64,000 bases of DNA from REBR01 sp033721915. GTDB taxonomy: Bacteria; Pseudomonadota; Gammaproteobacteria; Pseudomonadales; Oleiphilaceae. The notes under the pieces are model-generated. The model worked only from the letters and a program-made list of their open reading frames with translations, was not told the origin of the DNA and made no database searches. Position 1 is the stretch's first letter; each line of letters starts with the position of its first letter. The stretch is from the NCBI GenBank assembly GCA_033721915.1, contig JAWWAC010000003.1:1-64000 (forward strand), given 5' to 3'. Position numbers and translations under genes: made by a program. Positions 18,451 to 28,800 of the stretch are shown piece after piece.

Positions 18451-19290
18451 TTACTTGCCGAAGCGCATGGCGTAGGTGACCATGCGCTGGTAAGACGTGG
18501 GGACAATGCGCTGCATGATATCCACGGCACGGGCATCGGAGCCCACCAGCACACGGCGGGCGTTACGCTGCACGCTCTTGAGGATAATGGCCGCGGCCTG
18601 GTCCGGCGTGGTGCGGAACAGCTTCTCGAAATTGCTGGACAGGTCCTCGTTGCTGGCCCCACCCATCAGCTCGCCCATGCTGTCGTTCATGCGCGCGTCA
18701 CGGGCAATGTTGGTCTTGATGCCGCCGGGGTGCACACAGGTGGCGGAGACGCCGTTGTTGGCCATGTCCAGCTCCTGTCGCAGCGACTCGGTCAGGCCCC
18801 GCACCGCGAACTTGGTGGCGTTGTAGGCGCTCATGCCCGGCTGTGAGAAGAGCCCGAAGATGCTGGAGATATTGATGATATGGCCGCCCCCCGGCGCCGC
18901 CTTCAGATGGGGGAGGAACGCCTTGGTGCCATAGAGAACGCCACGGAAGTTGATGTCCAGTATCCAGTCGTAATCCTCGTAACTGGTCCCCTCCACGGTA
19001 CCGGCATGGGCCACGCCGGCGTTGTTGAAAATCAGGTTCACCTGGCCGTGATCCGCCACCACCTGGTCCGCCCACTGGTGCACCGCCTCACGATCCGCCA
19101 CATTGACCCGGGCGGTGGTGACTGTCACCTTCTGGGCGTTGCACAGCCCGGCGGTCTCCGCCAGACCGGTCTCGTTGATATCACTCAGGGCCAGATGGCA
19201 GCCCTGGTGGGAGAGTGCCAGTGCCAGTGCCCGTCCGATGCCCGAGCCGGCGCCGGTAATGGCGGCCACCTTGCCAGAAAATGACTTCAT
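18451..19290 (-). CDS. Short-chain dehydrogenase/reductase of the monooxygenase operon
   Basis: A 279-residue classical SDR. The NAD(P) loop is TGAGSGIG, followed by NNAG, the Ser of NISS, and the catalytic pair in YNATKFAV. It is expected to interconvert an alcohol and a ketone. The start MKSFSGKV follows AAGGAG and overlaps the monooxygenase stop as ATGA, so translation is coupled. Together with the monooxygenase and the hydrolase it makes a plausible alcohol-ketone-ester-acid route; the actual substrate (long-chain, cyclic or steroid-like) is unknown. Confidence 0.92.
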   Translation of the reverse strand: MKSFSGKVAAITGAGSGIGRALALALSHQGCHLALSDINETGLAETAGLCNAQKVTVTTARVNVADREAVHQWADQVVADHGQVNLIFNNAGVAHAGTVEGTSYEDYDWILDINFRGVLYGTKAFLPHLKAAPGGGHIINISSIFGLFSQPGMSAYNATKFAVRGLTESLRQELDMANNGVSATCVHPGGIKTNIARDARMNDSMGELMGGASNEDLSSNFEKLFRTTPDQAAAIILKSVQRNARRVLVGSDARAVDIMQRIVPTSYQRMVTYAMRFGK

Positions 19291-20840
19291 GCCGTGCGCT
19301 CCTTTTGCGGGGAATTCTTTGTGGTTGTTTTGGCCCGGTTCAGGGCGTAAGCCTGGCGGTCGAACTGCCGGGTCTGCTGGCGGAACAGGAACGTGAACCC
19401 GGGCCACAGAGCCACATTCTTACCGGTTTCCGGGTGCAGATACCAGCTGGTGCAGCCCCCGTCGTTCCAGATGCTGCCACCCAGCCTGCCCTGCAGACGG
19501 CGGTTGTAGTGCATCTGGGCCTTTTCATCCACCTCCACGGAAGTCAGATTCTCCCGCTTCATGGTGTTGATGGCATCCAGTGCGTACTGAATCTGTGACT
19601 CGATCATATACACCATGGAGTTGTGGCCCAGGCCTGTGTTCGGGCCCATCAGCATGAACAGGTTGGGGAAGCCGGCCACGGCACTGCCCTTGTAGGCCTC
19701 AGGCCCTTCCTGCCAGAGTTCCTGCAGGTCCTGTCCGTTGCGGCCCTTCACCAGCCCTTTGGGCACCGGGTCACCGGCCTTGAAGCCGGTGCCGTAGATA
19801 ATGGCGTCCACTTCACGGTGCTTGCCGTCGGCGGTGACAATGCCGGTTTCGGTGATTTCACGGATGTCGTCGGTCACCACCTCCACATTGGGCTGGTCCA
19901 GTGCCGGGTAGTAGTTGTTGGACAGCAGGATGCGCTTGCAGCCGAACTCGTAATCCGGTGTCACCTTGCGGCGCAGCTGCGGGTCGCTGATCTGGTTGCG
20001 GATATGGCGCTTCGCCATCATCTTGGCCACCTTCAGCACCTTGGGGCTGACCACCATGGGCAGCACCCGGCTCTCCAGCATCCAGTAAATGGCCTTGCGC
20101 TGGAGGTTCTGGGCCATTGGCAGCCGGCGGAACAGGGTGCGCTCCCCCTCGGTGATGGCCCGGTCCGGCTTGGGCATGATCCAGGGGGCGGAACGCTGGT
20201 GGAGATACAGCTGGCCGGCCTGTTTCTGCACTTCCGGCACAAACTGGATGGCGGAGGCGCCGGTGCCGATCACGGCCACCCGCTTGCCCCGCAAGTCGTA
20301 ATCGTGGTCCCAGTCCTGTGAGTGGAAGGCCTTGCCCTGGAAACGCTCCACACCCTGGATATTGGGATAGGAAGGAATGGACAGACCGCCCATGCCGGAG
20401 ATCAGCACATTGGCGGTGTAGCGCTTCCCGTGCTCATCCTCAAGGCGCCACAGCTGGGCCGGCTCATCCCACTCGGCACGGGCCAGCCCGGTGTTGAGGT
20501 GGATGTGGGGGCGCAAACGGTACTTGTCGGCGCAGTGCTCCAGATAGCCGCGGATCTCCTTCTGGGGGGCGAACATGCGGGTCCACTCCGGGTTCTGCTC
20601 GAAGGAGAAGGAGTACAGGTGGGACTGCACATCACAGGCACAGCCGGGGTAATGGTTGACCCGCCAGGTGCCGCCCACACCGCCTTCCTTCTCGAAAATG
20701 CGGAAATCCTGCTCGCCGGATTTTTTCAGCTGTATGGCCATGCCCAGTCCGGAAAAGCCGGTACCGATAATGGCAACGCGGGTATGGGTGGCGGCAACGC
20801 CACCCTGAGCGGTTCTGGACGGGGAAGTTTGTGCGGACAT
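19287..20840 (-). CDS. Flavin-containing monooxygenase, Baeyer-Villiger type
   Basis: A 517-residue FAD/NADPH monooxygenase. The FAD-binding Rossmann motif is IIGTGFSGLGMAIQL, followed by GGVGGTWRVNHYPGCACDV and the NADPH motif VIGTGASAIQ. The segment FQGKAFHSQDWDHDYD corresponds to the BVMO fingerprint FxGxxxHxxxW[PD], and ATG-like YGTGFKAGD follows later. These enzymes turn ketones into esters or lactones; AlmA-type long-chain alkane oxidases belong to the same group. The start MSAQTSPS is chosen since GGAGGGA lies 7 bases upstream. It is the first gene of the monooxygenase-SDR-hydrolase run, downstream of a MerR regulator and a palindromic site. Confidence 0.92.
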   Translation of the reverse strand: MSAQTSPSRTAQGGVAATHTRVAIIGTGFSGLGMAIQLKKSGEQDFRIFEKEGGVGGTWRVNHYPGCACDVQSHLYSFSFEQNPEWTRMFAPQKEIRGYLEHCADKYRLRPHIHLNTGLARAEWDEPAQLWRLEDEHGKRYTANVLISGMGGLSIPSYPNIQGVERFQGKAFHSQDWDHDYDLRGKRVAVIGTGASAIQFVPEVQKQAGQLYLHQRSAPWIMPKPDRAITEGERTLFRRLPMAQNLQRKAIYWMLESRVLPMVVSPKVLKVAKMMAKRHIRNQISDPQLRRKVTPDYEFGCKRILLSNNYYPALDQPNVEVVTDDIREITETGIVTADGKHREVDAIIYGTGFKAGDPVPKGLVKGRNGQDLQELWQEGPEAYKGSAVAGFPNLFMLMGPNTGLGHNSMVYMIESQIQYALDAINTMKRENLTSVEVDEKAQMHYNRRLQGRLGGSIWNDGGCTSWYLHPETGKNVALWPGFTFLFRQQTRQFDRQAYALNRAKTTTKNSPQKERTA

Positions 20841-20879
20841 GGGAGTCCCTCCGGGTGTTTGTGTATACATCTGTCTACA

Positions 20880-20899
20880 AAGTATACGAGTGTATACTT
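20880..20899. promoter_or_regulatory. Perfect palindromic operator candidate for the monooxygenase operon
   Basis: The arms AAGTATAC and GTATACTT (8 bp each, perfect) flank a 4-base spacer, 40 bases before the monooxygenase start. On the minus strand the right arm contributes TATACT, which could be a -10 with TTTACG 15 bases upstream. The same half-site with flank (GTATACTTCCC) recurs at about 22029, upstream of the MerR gene, and another GTATAC lies at 20862-20867. This suggests one regulator, most simply the MerR protein, acting at both places. Confidence 0.55.
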
Positions 20900-21059
20900 C
20901 CCGTAAAGACCCTGAAGGCAGGCTTGTTTGTCATTATAGGACAGAGGTGGCGACAAGACGCCGGTAAGCACCCGGCCCCAAAGTGAGTCCAACGGTGAAA
21001 GGCCGAAGATAAAAACGGTGAAAAGCCGGGGGCGTCAATGCCCCAGTGAAGGGAGAGGG

Positions 21060-21920
21060 CTACTGTTCCGGTGTCTTGTCCGGGTCGTCCTGATGGCCCT
21101 GGAAAGCGGCATTGATGCGGTCTCCCAGATAGCGCTGGGTGGCCTGGTGCATGGCCCGTTGCACCTCCGCCTGCACCGCCACCAGCGCCAGCGGACGCAG
21201 CCGCCAGACCAGCTCCGTGAGGTGGTGCACGGACTCCTGTGGAATGGGCTTGTCGTCGGAGACTTCCAGCAGCCTGGAGGCCTGGTGGGTCAGCTCGGCG
21301 GCCACCTTGTCGATATTGCCCCGCAGCCCCTTGAGCAGCAACAGCAGGTTGCGCAGTGGAATGCCCGCCTCCACCAGCTCGGCACCGGCATTGAGCAGCC
21401 TGGGGCTGGGGATGCGGAAGCGCTGCTTCTCCGGCACCACCACTCCCAGCTCAATGGCCAGCTCCAGTGTGCTGCCGCTCATTTCCTCTTCCGGGAAGCG
21501 CGCCAGCAGCTGCTCGGGAGAGAGGTAATCCGGCAACTCGTCGGTCCAGGGGGTACTCAGTGCCGACTCCAGCCCCATCAGCTCCCCCAGGTCCTGCCCC
21601 TTTTCCCAGGCGTTGAGCATCTCGTGGATATTGGCCAGTGTATAGCCCCGCTCCAGCATGTGGTTGATCAGGTTCAGCCGGGCCAGGTGCACATCGGTGT
21701 AGACACCGGCACGGCCACGGCGCTCCGGGGCCGGCAGCAGTCCACGGTCCTGGTAGGCCCGGACATTGCGCACAGTGGAGTTGCCGGCCTGTGCCAGCTG
21801 GTCAATGCTGTACTCGGCCCTGTGGGTGGCGTCGTCGGCGGCCTGGACATGGTCCAGATTGCTCAGCTGGCGGGCCAGTTCGGCGAGAGAGTTAGCTTGC
21901 TGATCATTGGGGGTTGTCAT
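21060..21920 (-). CDS. MerR-family transcriptional regulator
   Basis: A 286-residue regulator. The MerR winged-helix domain (about 35-105) reads YSIDQLAQAGNSTVRNVRAYQDRGLLPAPERRG, then GVYTDVHLARLNLINHMLERGYTLANIHEML. A large C-terminal domain of about 180 residues (pocket-like, helical) should sense a ligand or mediate dimerisation; no Cys cluster typical of metal sensors is seen. The start MTTPND is preferred; the frame is open further upstream. It lies 220 bases upstream of the monooxygenase operon in the same direction, and a small GGGGC/GCCCC stem follows the stop at 21029-21044. It is the obvious candidate regulator of that operon. Confidence 0.88.
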   Translation of the reverse strand: MTTPNDQQANSLAELARQLSNLDHVQAADDATHRAEYSIDQLAQAGNSTVRNVRAYQDRGLLPAPERRGRAGVYTDVHLARLNLINHMLERGYTLANIHEMLNAWEKGQDLGELMGLESALSTPWTDELPDYLSPEQLLARFPEEEMSGSTLELAIELGVVVPEKQRFRIPSPRLLNAGAELVEAGIPLRNLLLLLKGLRGNIDKVAAELTHQASRLLEVSDDKPIPQESVHHLTELVWRLRPLALVAVQAEVQRAMHQATQRYLGDRINAAFQGHQDDPDKTPEQ

Positions 21921-22082
21921 GCGGGAATCATAGTACAAAACGCACAGCGTGATAAGGAAAGGGCTCATGGTACCGGAACAAATGAGCATAAGCTGTGCCG
22001 GATTTCTCGTCCTGACAGGCCGAAATCCGTATACTTCCCCCCGGATCCATCCATGGCATCAGACGAGACTCAAGAGGCAGAC

Positions 22083-22607
22083 ATGGCGAGCAGACAGAAA
22101 AAGGACCTGACCCTGTTTATGGTGGCGGCCATTACCGGTGTGCTGGGGCTGGCCATGCTGCTGTCACTGACTCCTGAGACACGCCGCGACCGCCTGGTGG
22201 AGTCCTGGCAGGAAGACCGCCAGTGGCACACCCGCCCGGCCCGGGTGGTGGAACTGGACTGTCTGCGTGAAGAGAAGAACGGGCGCAACCCCTGCCGAGA
22301 GGATGGCCGTTTCGAGATCACCTATGAGTACCGCTACGGAGATAAGACCTACCAGGACAGCCGCATCGCCCCGGATTACATCATCAACAGCCTGACCCCT
22401 GAGGAGCGCCGGCAGATGCTGGAGCGCTTCCGCCACGCCATGCTCCACAGCCGCCCCTTCACCATCCACCTCAACCAGTCGGACCCGACCGACGCCTATA
22501 TCTACCCGCCGGAGCCGGTCTGGGGTCCGGCCATCTCACTGGTGGGGGGGATACTTCTGAGCCTTGCGTCACTGGTGACGGGCATCGTGGCAGTGCGCCG
22601 GCTCTGA
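22083..22607 (+). CDS. DUF3592-like two-helix membrane protein
   Basis: A 174-residue protein with a membrane helix at each end (LFMVAAITGVLGLAMLLSL and AISLVGGILLSLASLVTGIVAV) and a non-cytoplasmic domain between them that contains FEITYEYRYGDKTYQDSRIAPD. This layout and the Y-rich motif fit DUF3592, whose function is unknown. The reading frame is open for 1 kb upstream, but that part is antisense to the MerR gene; AGAGG precedes the ATG used here. It is divergent from the MerR gene. Confidence 0.7.
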   Translation: MASRQKKDLTLFMVAAITGVLGLAMLLSLTPETRRDRLVESWQEDRQWHTRPARVVELDCLREEKNGRNPCREDGRFEITYEYRYGDKTYQDSRIAPDYIINSLTPEERRQMLERFRHAMLHSRPFTIHLNQSDPTDAYIYPPEPVWGPAISLVGGILLSLASLVTGIVAVRRL

Positions 22608-22618
22608 TTTCACTACGT

Positions 22619-22639
22619 ATGACCCTGATTCCGGGTCAT
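22619..22639. terminator. Hairpin after the DUF3592-like gene
   Basis: ATGACCC and GGGTCAT form a perfect 7-bp stem with a 7-base loop, 11 bases after the stop. It has no T-run, so it is a possible weak terminator only. Confidence 0.3.
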
Positions 22640-22714
22640 GCAGGACAACATCCCCGGAGTGTGACGCTCATCACCTATATAGCCGACTCACTGGATTGAG
22701 CCGGACATTAACCC

Positions 22715-22743
22715 TTGTTAACTTCACTGAACCGGAGTAATAG
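22715..22743 (+). promoter_or_regulatory. Sigma-70-like promoter for the RHS gene
   Basis: TTGTTA (22715-22720) and TAATAG (22738-22743) are spaced by 17 bases and lie about 100 bases upstream of the RHS start. The leader between them and the ATG has no gene; the best Shine-Dalgarno-like site is AAGGGA, about 11 bases before the ATG. Confidence 0.5.
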
Positions 22744-22843
22744 ATAACAGCAACCTGGATGCTGAGCGGTTCCCCAGGCCCCGCAATGGGCTTCGGAGCG
22801 GCTGATCGGATGCAGTGTGCTTTAACAAGGGAATGCCTCTCCA

Positions 22844-25800
22844 ATGAAGACCCACTCTGTGCGTCGGTGCCTGACGCTGCTGTCTGCCTTTGTCCTGTTT
22901 TTTATCGCCTCTTCCTCATCCGCCAATACCGCCCTCTGGGTGGCCGAGTCCAATGGACTCCTCAGGATTGCCCTGGCGGATGAGTCGGTGGTTTTCGAGA
23001 TCACGGACGCCGCGGGTACGGAAGCCATTGCCATTGATAACCACAGCGGGCGTATCTGGGCCTATGGCCCTGGTCGCTTAAGGGCTTACAACAGCAAAGG
23101 CAACCCAGAAGTGGATGTGGCGGCCCCCGGGATACCGCAGCACACCCCCATTACCGATATGGTGGCTGACGGCGATGGTGTCTGGATTGCGGCGCATCAC
23201 GGACTGTTCCGGTTCGACCCTGAAGGGCAACTGAAAAAAGCCCTGGATTTCAGCAAGCCCGTGACGGCCATGACCCTGGATACCGAGCGGCTGCAACTCT
23301 GGGCGGCCGTGCCTGAACAGCTTTTTATCCTGGATGGCAGCGGCACTGTCGTAAAACAGCTGACCCCCTCTTTCCCCCGCACCTGGCAGCTTGAGTACGA
23401 TGCCAGCCTGGACAGCGTCTGGGTGGCCGGTGGTCCCTTCCTGTTTCGCATCAATGCCAGCGATCACGTCCAGGAGCTATCCCCAAGAGAGGCGCTGGAG
23501 CAGCGCTTCTCCCACTATCTCTCAGCGGACGGGCAGGGGGGTGTCTGGGGCGGCACCCGGCACAGCATCAGCCATGTCAACGAAGACGGCGAGGTGGCGT
23601 TTACCTTTCGGCCATTCCATGGCCGCAGCGAACAGGAGCAAAAGGTGCAGGACCTGGTCGCTGACACGGAAGACGGCTCCGTCTGGCTGGCGAATGCGTT
23701 ATCCATTCAGCAATACAGCATGACCGGTTCACTGCAGAAAGAATTCATACCGGACCCGGGTGACGGTGTCATCCGGGCCATCACCCGGTTAGGCCTGGAG
23801 AAGGCTCCTCAAGACCCACCGGAAATCGAGATCCTCTCTCCCTTCAGCGGCAGCTTCACCAACAATGCCACACCCCGTTTAGTGCTCAGCTACAGCAGCA
23901 GCGGTGTGATTGATACCGACTCCATTGCCATCACCCGCAATGGCACCGGACTGGATGCGGACTGTGTGGCGGATGAGGTGGAAGCCTCATGCCGGATCAC
24001 CACAGAATTGCCCGACGGTGAGACCGCCCTGAAGGCGGTGATCGCGGACACGAATGGCCAGCTGTCTGAGCCTGCGGAAGTCACCTTTACCATCGACACG
24101 GTGGCCCCGGAGATTCACATCCAGCATCCGGAGGACGGGCTTTTTACCAACCAGCCAGAGCTGACTCTCCGTGGTGAGCTGAGCAAGCCGGTCAGCAGCC
24201 TTTCCCTGAATACGGGCTCGGGACTGATCAGCCTGTCCGTTGAAGGCAATGCCTTCAGCCACTCCGTTTCCCTGGAGGAGGGGCTTAATCACTTTGAGCT
24301 GCAGGCCCGGGACCGTGCCGGCAATACCACCCGCCGGACACGCACCGTGACCCTTGATACCGTCCCTCCGGCAATGCCTGTTTCAGAGGGGATCAGCGTC
24401 ACGCTCAGCGAGGAGGGCAGTGACCGGATTACCGGTGCAGAAGGCAGCGTCGAGCCGGAATCGCTGGTACGCATTACCAACACCCGGACCGGTGAGTCCG
24501 TCACGGTGCGCGCCGATACCAGCGGGGGCTTTGTCGCGGAACTGGCCGCCTGGCACGGGGATCGTCTGCAGATCACCGTGGAAGACAGCGCGGGCAACCA
24601 AAGTGAGAACATGGAGGTACCGGTCTCCCACATCCCGCCTGACCCGGTGCGTGTAGCCCCCTCCCTGGGCAACAGTGGTGTGACGCCCATGGACGAGGCC
24701 GTCGCGTTTCTCTACACGGGCAACTACCCGATTCAGACAGGGGTGGCCGAGGGCACCATTGAAAAGGACCGGGTCGCTGTCATTCGTGGCCGTGTCATGA
24801 CCCGTGATGGCACCCCCCTGAAAGGTGTGAGCATCCAGGTCCATAACCACCCCGAACTGGGAAACACCGTCAGCCGGGTGGACGGGGCCTTTGACATGGC
24901 GGTGAATGGCGGTGGCCCTTTAACGGTCGAGTATCAGAAAGAGGGGTATCTCCCGGTACAACGCAAAATCCAGACCCCCTGGAAAGCCTATGCCTGGGTG
25001 GATGATGTGGTCATGGTGGACCTTGATGGCAACGCCACGGCCGTGGATCTCAGCACCAGCACGGAGTACCAGGTGGCCCGTGGCAGCGAAGAGGAAGACG
25101 AGGCGGGCGCCAGGCAGGCCACCTTGCTGTTCCCCTCCGGCGTTGGCGCTGAAATGGTATTGCCCGATGGCAGCCGCGCGGCTCTGACTTCCGGCACAGT
25201 GCGGGCCACGGAATACACCGTCGGCAGCAATGGCTTTGAGGCCATGCCCGGTGAACTGCCGCCCACATCCGCCTACACCTATGCCGTGGAACTGAGCCTG
25301 GACGAGGCCATCCACGCCGGGGCGGAGCGGGTGGACTTCGACCAGCCCATCCCCCTGTATGTGGATAACTTCCTGGACTTCCCCACCGGGGAAATCGTGC
25401 CCGCGGGCTTTTATGACCGCAATGCCGCAGCCTGGCGCGCCGGGGACAATGGCCGTGTCATTGAGGTTCTGCAGATCGACAATGGCCTGGCGACACTGGA
25501 TGTGACCGGCAATGGCCTGGCGGCCACCCAGGCGGAACTGGACAGCCTGGGCATTACGGACGGGGAGCGCAGAGAGCTGGCTCAACTGTACGCAGAGGGC
25601 AAAACGCTCTGGCGTACCCCCATCAGCCACTTCACCCCCTGGGACTGCAACTGGCCCTATGGCCCACCCGCAGACGCGGTAGGGCCGGATGTCCCCGAAC
25701 CCGGAACCAACGATAGCGGTGCCCCTGAAAACTCGAAGGAGTCCTGTAAGAAGCCAGGCTGCATTATAAACGCCCTTGGACAGACACTGGGTGAAAGCGT

Positions 25801-28800
25801 GGCTGTCACGGGCACCCCCTTTGAGCTGGTCTACAGCAGTGACCGGACGGAAGGCTATGCCAACAACGCCACACAGATCCAGCTGACTGGCGAGGAGGTT
25901 CCCTCAAGCCTTGAGGGTATCAAGCTGAGCGTCACCATTGCCGGGCAGCCGTTCTCCCGTGAATTCAGTCCCGCCACGAATCTGAGCCATGAATTCCAGT
26001 GGGATGGACTGGACGGCTATGGCCGCAAGGTGCGTGGCGCCCAGCAGGCCCGTGTGGAAGTGAGCTACCTGTACCCCTGCGTGTATCGCAGTGCCAACCC
26101 CAACGTGACCCGGGCCTGGGCCAGGACCAATAACCTGTCTGCCATCGGCACCCGCTCCAACTGCCAGTCCACCGTGCTGACCCGTGACTGGGAGGTCACG
26201 CTCGAATCCCCCTTCAAGGTGCGCCCCGATACCGTGGGTGCCTGGTCCCTGAGTGCACACCATGCCTACGACCCCCACAAAAAAGTCCTGCACCTGGGTA
26301 ATGGCGAGCGCCGCGCTCCGGCGTCACCCAGCATCACCACCGTGGCCGGCACCGGCGAAGCCGGTTTCAGCGGCGACGGTGAAGAGGCCATAAACGCGGA
26401 ACTGAGTTGGCCCCGTGGCATCGACATGGGGGCGGACGGCAGTCTTTACTTCTCAACGGGCCATAAAATCCGCCGTATCGATCCAAAGGGCATCATTTCC
26501 ACGGTTGCGGGTACCGGTGAGGCCGGTTTCGGAGGTGATGGCGGGATAGCCACCAAGGCGCAGCTCAACAACCCGAGGGGCCTGGCCGTCACCGAGGAGG
26601 GCGGACTTTACATTGCGGATTCCAAAAACTTCCGGGTCCGTTACGTCAGCCCGGAGGGCATGATCAGCACCGTTGCCGGTTCAGGGGGTATCGGGTCCGG
26701 AGGGGATGACGGCCTAGCGGTTGAAGCCAGTTTGAGCCGCTTGCAAGGTGTCACCCCTGGCCCCGTCAGTGGCAGCTTTTATATCGCCGACACCTACGAC
26801 AGCAGCCGGATCCGCTACGTAGACCCGGACGGCATCATCTCCACGGTGACCACCAGTCCCAACCGGCCCTATGACATGGCGGTCACGGACAATGGCACCC
26901 TTTTCGCCCTGAGTACTTATACCAGAAGAGTGCTTAAGATCAGTCCTCAAGGGGAGGTGACAACCATCGGTGGCGGTTATGGCGCCTCAGCAGACGGGGT
27001 TCCGGCCACCTCAATCGACATTGGCGGTCTGTCCGGCATGGCGCTTGGGCCAGACCAAAGCGTCTATTTCGCTGAAACCTCACGGGGACGTGTTCGTCGT
27101 ATCGACCCATACGGAATAATAACCACCGTGGCAGGCACCGGTGAAGACGGCTTCAGTGGCGATGGCGGTGCGCCGGAGCTGGCCCAGGTTAACAGAGCCT
27201 ATGACGTGGTTGTCGGACCCGACGGCTCGATCTATTTCACCGATTCGGCCAACCACCGTATCCGCAGAGTGATCCAGACCGTGGCATCCGGGCCCGATCA
27301 GCAGGGCGCGCTCATACCCTCAGCGGATGGCAGCGAGCTTTACCGGTTTGATGCCATGGGCCGTCATCTCAGTACCCGGGACGCCGCCACCGGCGCCATC
27401 ATCCATACCTTTGCCTACGATGAAGAGGGCCATCTTGTCCGCATTACGGACGCCTACCAGAACGTCACCACCATCGAACGGGACAGCAACGGCCATGCCA
27501 GGGCCATTATCGCAGCGGATGGACAACGCACGGACCTGAGCACCAATACCCGGGGCCACCTCACCGCCATCAGCAACCCGGCGGGCAACACCTGGGCGGC
27601 CACCTACTCGGACAGGGGCCTGATGCTGAGCTTCGAGACCCCCAACCACCATGTCACCCGATTTGACTACAACGACAATGGCCGCCTGATCCGTGACGAG
27701 GCCCCCAACGGTGGCGGCTGGGAGATTGAAAGGACGCCGCTGGACAACGGCTTTCGCACGGACATGACCAGCGGCGAAGGCCGCCTCTCCCGGTTCACCA
27801 TCACCCACAACGCCATCGGTGAGCGACACTTCCTGGACGAGGCGCCGGACAATACGGTGACAAAACGGGTGATCGCCAGGACTGGCGCCACCGTGACCCA
27901 GCCCAGCGGAACCGTGATCCGCCACAAAACCGGCCCCGACCCGCGTTTTGGCCTGCTGGTGCCTGTCCCCGAGGAAACCACCATCACCACACCGGCCGGG
28001 CTCAAAGCCACGCTAACCACCCAGCGCAGCGCCGTGCTGGAGGATCTCCGGGATCCACTCAGCCATACACAGCTGAGCAACACCGTGACCGTGAATGGCC
28101 GCACCAGCACCGCCATCTATGACGCCAGCAGCCACCAGTGGACCGCCACATCGGCCCAGGGCCGCACCAGCACCACCCGGCTCGATGACAACGGGCGTCC
28201 AGAGCAGAGCCAGGTCGCGGACCTGGCTGCACTGGATTACCGTTACGACGAGCGGGGCCGCCTGAGTGCACTTATCGCAGGCGATGGGGCCGACCAGCGC
28301 AGCACACACATGGCCTATGACTCACTGGGCAATCTCTCCAGGATCACCGATGCACTGGGGCGTAATGTCAGCTACCAATACGACCCGGCCGGCCGCGTCA
28401 CCCGGCAGACCCTGCCGGACGGTGGCCGCATCGACTTTGATTACGACGGCAACGGCAACCTGCGACTGCTGCAGCCCCCCGGCCGGGAAGCCCATCTCTT
28501 CGACTACAACTCGGTGGATCTTGAAGAGGCCTACTCCCCACCGGAACTCCCGGAAGGGGCAACCGTCACCCGTTACAGCTACAACCGGGACAGGCAGCTC
28601 ACACAGATCAACCGCCCCGACGGCCAGTCCGTGATCCTGGACTACGACTTCGGCGGGCGCCTGAGCCAGGTCACACTGCCCCATGGCAGCGTCCACTATG
28701 ACTACCAGCCAGACAGCGGCCAGCTGGCTACCATCACCGCACCGGACGGCGGGCAGCTCCACTACGGCTACGACGGCGACCTGCCCCTCAGTGAACGCTG

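Noticed and set aside
21018..22082. Long plus-strand extension (about 355 codons) in front of the DUF3592-like gene
   Set aside because: It runs antisense through the whole MerR gene, whose product has clear family motifs. The true gene starts at 22083 after an RBS.
26335..27275. Tandem repeat array in DNA within the RHS gene
   Set aside because: The roughly 165-base periodicity is explained by NHL protein repeats; the DNA copies are too diverged to be a separate repeat element.
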